Below are positions 6,268-8,789 of a DNA stretch of 8,789 nt, one piece after another. The notes beneath the pieces were generated by a model that saw nothing but the letters and a program-made list of their open reading frames with translations, searched no databases and had not been told where the DNA came from. The stretch spans positions 1 through 8,789 of the forward strand of contig JAJZMO010000057.1 in assembly GCA_021798235.1 (NCBI GenBank). Reading direction: 5' to 3'. A program made the position numbers and the translations under genes. Source of the stretch: Acidobacteriota bacterium (GTDB lineage: Bacteria > Acidobacteriota > Terriglobia > Terriglobales > Acidobacteriaceae). Position 1 is the first letter of the stretch, and the number at the start of each line of letters is the position of its first letter.

Positions 6268-6983
6268 GTGGTTTCGATCGCGCTTGCGCATCCAAGCGGG
6301 ACGATTTCCCCGTAAGCAAAACCGTCGCGCTCAACGGTCAGCGTGTGTTCGACGGCGATGGGGTGGGTGAACATGGGGCCTGCGATGGCGACGCTGTGAA
6401 ACTCTCCGCGCTCGCCGCAGGGATCGACCGAGGGCGGCAGGTCGGCGAGGAGTTGTGCATCAAAGACACGACCGCAGAAGCTGGGGGCGAGATGCTTCGG
6501 GTTGACGCAAGTGATGCGCGCGCGCAGACCAGCGGCGATCATTTGGCGTGCCAGCTGGTCTGTCGGAATGCCCCAGATGGGAAAGAGTGGCTCCAACCCA
6601 GTGCCCGCAAGTTTTTCGACGCGATAGGCGCGAATGTCTTCCAAAAATAAATCGCCAAAGGCGACAGCATCGAATCCCTCAGCCACGGCGCGGGCACAGA
6701 CGGCTTGCATCCGCGATTCGTAATCGGCATTGGAGCAGGGATAGGGCAGCGACACCTTCCAAACCGGCAACCCCGTGGCCTGGGCTTGCAGATCGAGCAG
6801 TTCCTCCCGATAGCCGTGAATGGCGACGCGGCCAAAGTGGCCGTTGAGCGTGGTCAACAGTGCAGAGACCTCGTAGCGCGCGTCTTGGCGTAGCTGGTGC
6901 AGCGCCCAAGCGCTGTCCTTGCCGCCACTCCAGCTAAGCAGAACTTTGCGCTTTCGTGGGTGGACAACCGATTCTGCATCCAT
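6264..6983 (-). CDS. Dph6/DUF71-like ATP pyrophosphatase (adenine nucleotide alpha hydrolase fold)
   Basis: The 239-residue product opens with the PP-loop SGGKDS (19-24) that holds ATP pyrophosphate, as in N-type ATP pyrophosphatases. It continues with family blocks FGDLFLEDIRAYR (109-121), PIWG (135-138) and the signature DPCGERGEFHS (187-197), typical of the DUF71/COG2102 group. Eukaryotic and archaeal members (Dph6) amidate diphthine on elongation factor 2. Bacteria lack diphthamide, so the substrate here must differ; comparative genomics has suggested B12 salvage for some members, but nothing nearby supports that. I chose ATG 6983 because the PP-loop then begins at a normal distance. The longer TTG reading from 7100 would add a hydrophobic segment unlike the family and run into the region upstream of the divergent gene. 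No strong ribosome-binding site is visible. The stop lies at the edge of repeat copy 1. Confidence 0.85.
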   Translation of the reverse strand: MDAESVVHPRKRKVLLSWSGGKDSAWALHQLRQDARYEVSALLTTLNGHFGRVAIHGYREELLDLQAQATGLPVWKVSLPYPCSNADYESRMQAVCARAVAEGFDAVAFGDLFLEDIRAYRVEKLAGTGLEPLFPIWGIPTDQLARQMIAAGLRARITCVNPKHLAPSFCGRVFDAQLLADLPPSVDPCGERGEFHSVAIAGPMFTHPIAVEHTLTVERDGFAYGEIVPLGCASAIETT

Positions 6984-7146
6984 ACTGCACAGAATACAAG
7001 GTGCCCCGCTCCCCACAGAAGGAGCCGTAAAGAAAGTGCAACGCCGGAACGAGACTGCGACCAGCAAAAAAATCCACAGCGCGTGCATGGAGTGCATCAA
7101 AATCGGCTATGCTCCATATAGCTCGCACTTGCAGACGGGCGCATGT

Positions 7147-7644
7147 ATGTTTCGGCTGAACTTTCACGATCCTGCCTTGTATGGTTCCCTGCTGCTACTG
7201 CTGGCCGCTACGGCCGCTTTGGTTGTATGGCTGTATCTGCGCAGTCGAAAATCTCCTGAAGAAAAAGAACGCTTGCGCAGAATGTATCTGGTGCAACGCG
7301 GACGCATCATTGACGGAACCGTGCTCGACCTGACGGACCCACTGCCCCCGGACAATTTGCGCATTCTGCAATATCAATACGAAATTGCAGGCGTCGTGTA
7401 CGAGGGAGGTCAGGATGTGACTTTGCTGCAAGAGCAACTGGCCCAGCATGGAGATTGCTTGGGCATGCCAGCCTCCGTGCGCTATGACACGAAGAATCCG
7501 GCCAATAGCATCGTATTAGCCGAAACGTGGAGTGGATTGCGCCATAAAAATGAGCCGCCTCAGCGCCTGCGCACGATGACTCCCCAGAAACAAAACCTGG
7601 TTCGACACAACCCACAAAGCTCCAGCAAAAATAAAACCAGATAG
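7147..7644 (+). CDS. membrane-anchored DUF3592-like protein
   Basis: The 165-residue product has a short N-terminus, one membrane segment (about residues 12-31, Leu/Ala-rich) and then a basic RSRKSPEEKERLRR stretch (32-45) that should face the cytoplasm. The following domain runs GRIIDGTVLDLTD, LQYQYEIAGVVYEGGQ, and finally a VRYDTKNPANSIV segment. This order (G-x-V, YEY-V-G--Y-G, V-YDP-NP) is that of DUF3592, a small beta domain of unknown function. The last ~25 residues are Gln/Asn/Lys/Ser-rich and probably disordered. ATG 7147 is preferred because the membrane segment follows at once; an out-of-frame ATG lies at 7143, and an upstream in-frame ATG at 7087 would add 20 residues with no better ribosome-binding site. 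It is transcribed away from the ATP pyrophosphatase gene. The family assignment is by pattern only. Confidence 0.75.
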   Translation: MFRLNFHDPALYGSLLLLLAATAALVVWLYLRSRKSPEEKERLRRMYLVQRGRIIDGTVLDLTDPLPPDNLRILQYQYEIAGVVYEGGQDVTLLQEQLAQHGDCLGMPASVRYDTKNPANSIVLAETWSGLRHKNEPPQRLRTMTPQKQNLVRHNPQSSSKNKTR

Positions 7645-7735
7645 ACGCGCGACTTATCGAGCTTGGCTGGGAGCGCCTACCTCTTCCTCAAAATGTGCAT
7701 GCCCGCAGTGCTCGCGTGAGAGGGGGAAACTTCGG

Positions 7736-7847
7736 CTAAGGAGACGCTGACAAGTGCAGATCGCCCCCTCAGCGGCTCAAGCCGCACTGCAATGCAGGGA
7801 CTTACGGATGGGCTGAAGCCCATCCCCTTCAGAGACTCAAGTCTCGC
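7736..7847 (-). repeat. structured intergenic repeat, copy 2 (inverse orientation)
   Basis: Read on the minus strand, this matches copy 1 (6155-6267) almost end to end with a single one-base gap. Its hairpins are GAGAC-TTGA-GTCTC (7845-7832), GGATGGGC-TTCA-GCCCATCC (7825-7806) and GCGGC-TTGA-GCCGC (7785-7772), plus the wide stem AGGGGG (7769-7764) with CTCCTT (7743-7738). In the first stem both partners changed (G-C in copy 1, A-T here). In the wide stem the two differences leave G-U pairs in this orientation. It lies between the convergent 3' ends of the DUF3592-like gene and merR, so it may also serve as a transcription end. Confidence 0.85.
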
Positions 7848-7879
7848 CCCTTCAAAACGCAGGCTTGTTCCGAGATTCC

Positions 7880-8449
7880 CTAAAAGAGCAGCGGCGCATT
7901 GTCGTCGTTCCAGCTACGTCCGCGTTTACTGACGGGCTGTTTCTTCGCGTGTACTTCCCCTGTCCGGCCTGCGGTTGGTTCGCGCAGTGGAACCCTTGCG
8001 GGGACAATCTCTCCGTCCAACAGACCTAGAATCGCGCGCAGCTCTCCGCGCATGGTTTGCAGATCGGGAGCAATAGGTTGTGGGGCAAGAGTGCGTTCCG
8101 TGGCGTGTGCGGTATGGACAGAGCTGCCATGACGTTTTTCTGCGAGCAGACGCCGCGCGCCTGCGATGGTGAATTTTTCCCGATGCAGCAGCTGTTGCAA
8201 CTCCAACACCAGCTCCACATCCTGCTTGCGATAGAGACGCTGTCCGTTGCCACCTTTGTTGGGTTTGAGCTGCGGAAATTCCGTCTCCCAAAAACGAAGC
8301 ACATGGGGCGGCAGGCCACAGAGTTGCGCAACCTCTCCGATGCGAAAGTAAAGTTTGTCCGGAATGGCGACGGCGTGCGCGGCAGAGCCGGGCTGGGGTT
8401 TTTTATCCGTCTTCCATGGTGAGCGCTGCTTGCGCTGCTCCAAAGCCAT
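7880..8449 (-). CDS. MerR-family transcriptional regulator
   Basis: The 189-residue product has a MerR-type winged helix at about residues 33-106: [20 protein letters not shown] (34-53) is the first helix-turn-helix part, then [10 protein letters not shown], the wing with [10 protein letters not shown] (70-79), and a helix through [14 protein letters not shown] short helix (about 129-146) may allow dimer formation. The remaining C-terminus is Pro/Arg/Lys-rich and lacks the Cys pattern of metal sensors or an evident ligand domain. This places it with the short MerR proteins common in many bacteria whose signal is unknown. ATG 8449 is well supported: AGGAG (8462-8458) precedes it by 8 bases. 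A longer frame from 8500 would run through that site. It ends 33 bases before repeat copy 2 and converges with the DUF3592-like gene. Its target genes cannot be inferred. Confidence 0.9.
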   Translation of the reverse strand: MALEQRKQRSPWKTDKKPQPGSAAHAVAIPDKLYFRIGEVAQLCGLPPHVLRFWETEFPQLKPNKGGNGQRLYRKQDVELVLELQQLLHREKFTIAGARRLLAEKRHGSSVHTAHATERTLAPQPIAPDLQTMRGELRAILGLLDGEIVPARVPLREPTAGRTGEVHAKKQPVSKRGRSWNDDNAPLLF

Positions 8450-8612
8450 CGCACATTCTCCTCTGGCAGGCAGACCGGGCAAGTCCAGCAAGGGTTCCAC
8501 GCGGCACAGGCCGCAAGCACGCGGGGCGTTGGGGTGCGCCGTACTCCACGCCGCTCTGGGTCAGTATAAAGCAGCAAGGGTGGCGCGTGTGTGTGCATTG
8601 GGGCACAGTACG
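8450..8612 (-). other. gap between the Gly-rich gene and merR
   Basis: This region would contain the merR promoter if merR is not read from the gene before it. TATACT (8568-8563) is a fair -10 on the minus strand but has no matching -35. A small hairpin GCGGC-ACAG-GCCGC lies at 8501-8514. No T-run terminator for the Gly-rich gene is visible, so the two genes may be co-transcribed. Confidence 0.25.
8457..8464 (-). promoter_or_regulatory. ribosome-binding site fixing the merR start
   Basis: AGAGGAGA on the minus strand contains a full AGGAG core 8 bases before ATG 8449. It lies inside the longer in-frame reading from 8500, which is why the shorter protein is chosen. Confidence 0.75.
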
Positions 8613-8789
8613 TTAGCGCCCGAAGTTGCCACCGCTGCGAAAGCCTCCCCCACCGAAGTTGCGTCCACCTCCGAAATTACTTCTACCGAAGCTGCGGTTC
8701 ATGGCGGGGTGCGAAGGAAATTCTGGGAACCGTGCAGGGCCAGCAGCGCGACCCTGGCTGAGATTGCGCACCTGCCAGGGGTCAAGCGG
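8613..8789 (-). CDS. C-terminal fragment of a Gly/Phe/Arg/Asn-rich protein
   Basis: An open frame enters from the right edge of the window and ends at TAA 8615-8613, giving the last 58 residues. The first part is PLDPWQVRNLSQGR and then a Pro/Ala-rich link. The final ~28 residues are built of F-G, G-G-G and R-N/S units (SFGRSNFGGG, NFGGGGFRSGGNFGR) and look disordered. Similar Gly/Phe/Arg tails end some acidobacterial and proteobacterial envelope proteins, for example DUF3300 proteins, but too little is present to name a family. The frame is supported by the regular codon pattern and the in-frame stop. It is on the same strand as merR, 163 bases upstream of it. Confidence 0.65.
   Translation of the reverse strand, partial: PLDPWQVRNLSQGRAAGPARFPEFPSHPAMNRSFGRSNFGGGRNFGGGGFRSGGNFGR

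Noticed and set aside
6984..7100. N-terminal extension of the ATP pyrophosphatase from a TTG codon, with a hydrophobic stretch
   Set aside because: The family is cytoplasmic and begins just before the PP-loop; no ribosome-binding site supports the upstream TTG.
6919..7146. N-terminal extension of the DUF3592-like frame
   Set aside because: It overlaps the start of the divergent ATP pyrophosphatase gene and shows no domain. The membrane segment fits a start at 7147.
6155..7847. The inverted repeat pair as ends of a transposon carrying the two genes between them
   Set aside because: The enclosed genes are not transposition genes, the copies have internal multi-hairpin structure, and no target-site duplication is evident. 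Independent intergenic repeats are more likely.
1..8789. CRISPR array, tRNA or rRNA genes, or prophage genes
   Set aside because: No regularly spaced repeats, tRNA-like cloverleaf with TTCGA arm, rRNA conserved segments or phage-type proteins were seen on either strand.

Overview
The window looks like an ordinary chromosomal stretch from a free-living bacterium, most likely an Acidobacteriota (Terriglobia-type) genome. That placement is an inference from the gene mix (DUF4136, a Dph6-like ATP pyrophosphatase, a MerR-type regulator, RsfS with a basic tail), moderately high GC, and scattered multi-hairpin intergenic repeats. No 16S or other decisive marker is present.

Layout. Positions 1-282 hold no convincing gene; the first ~70 bases resemble the 3' end of a 6S-like RNA (weak). 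rsfS (283-975, minus) encodes a ribosomal silencing factor with a ~100-residue lysine/alanine-rich tail. A divergent intergenic region with several small hairpins leads to a secreted DUF4136 protein (1311-1913, plus). A convergent hairpin separates it from a Fic-family AMP-transferase (1970-3124, minus), which carries its own inhibitory helix and a C-terminal winged helix. An AT-rich promoter region with a direct repeat lies upstream of fic. gyrA (3282-5948, minus) follows, with a clear terminator and a good sigma70-type promoter. Then come repeat copy 1 (6155-6267), a Dph6/DUF71-like ATP pyrophosphatase (6264-6983, minus), a divergent membrane-anchored DUF3592-like protein (7147-7644, plus), repeat copy 2 in inverse orientation (7736-7847), a MerR-family regulator (7880-8449, minus), and the C-terminal end of a Gly/Phe-rich protein (8613 to the window edge, minus).

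The genes do not form one pathway. They are single-gene units or short transcripts around housekeeping genes (gyrase, ribosome silencing). The most notable items are the inverted pair of structured repeats, whose differences preserve base pairing; the Fic enzyme next to gyrA with possible operator repeats at its promoter; and the histone-H1-like tail on RsfS. I found no strong evidence for a new multi-gene system such as defence, CRISPR, prophage or a biosynthetic cluster.
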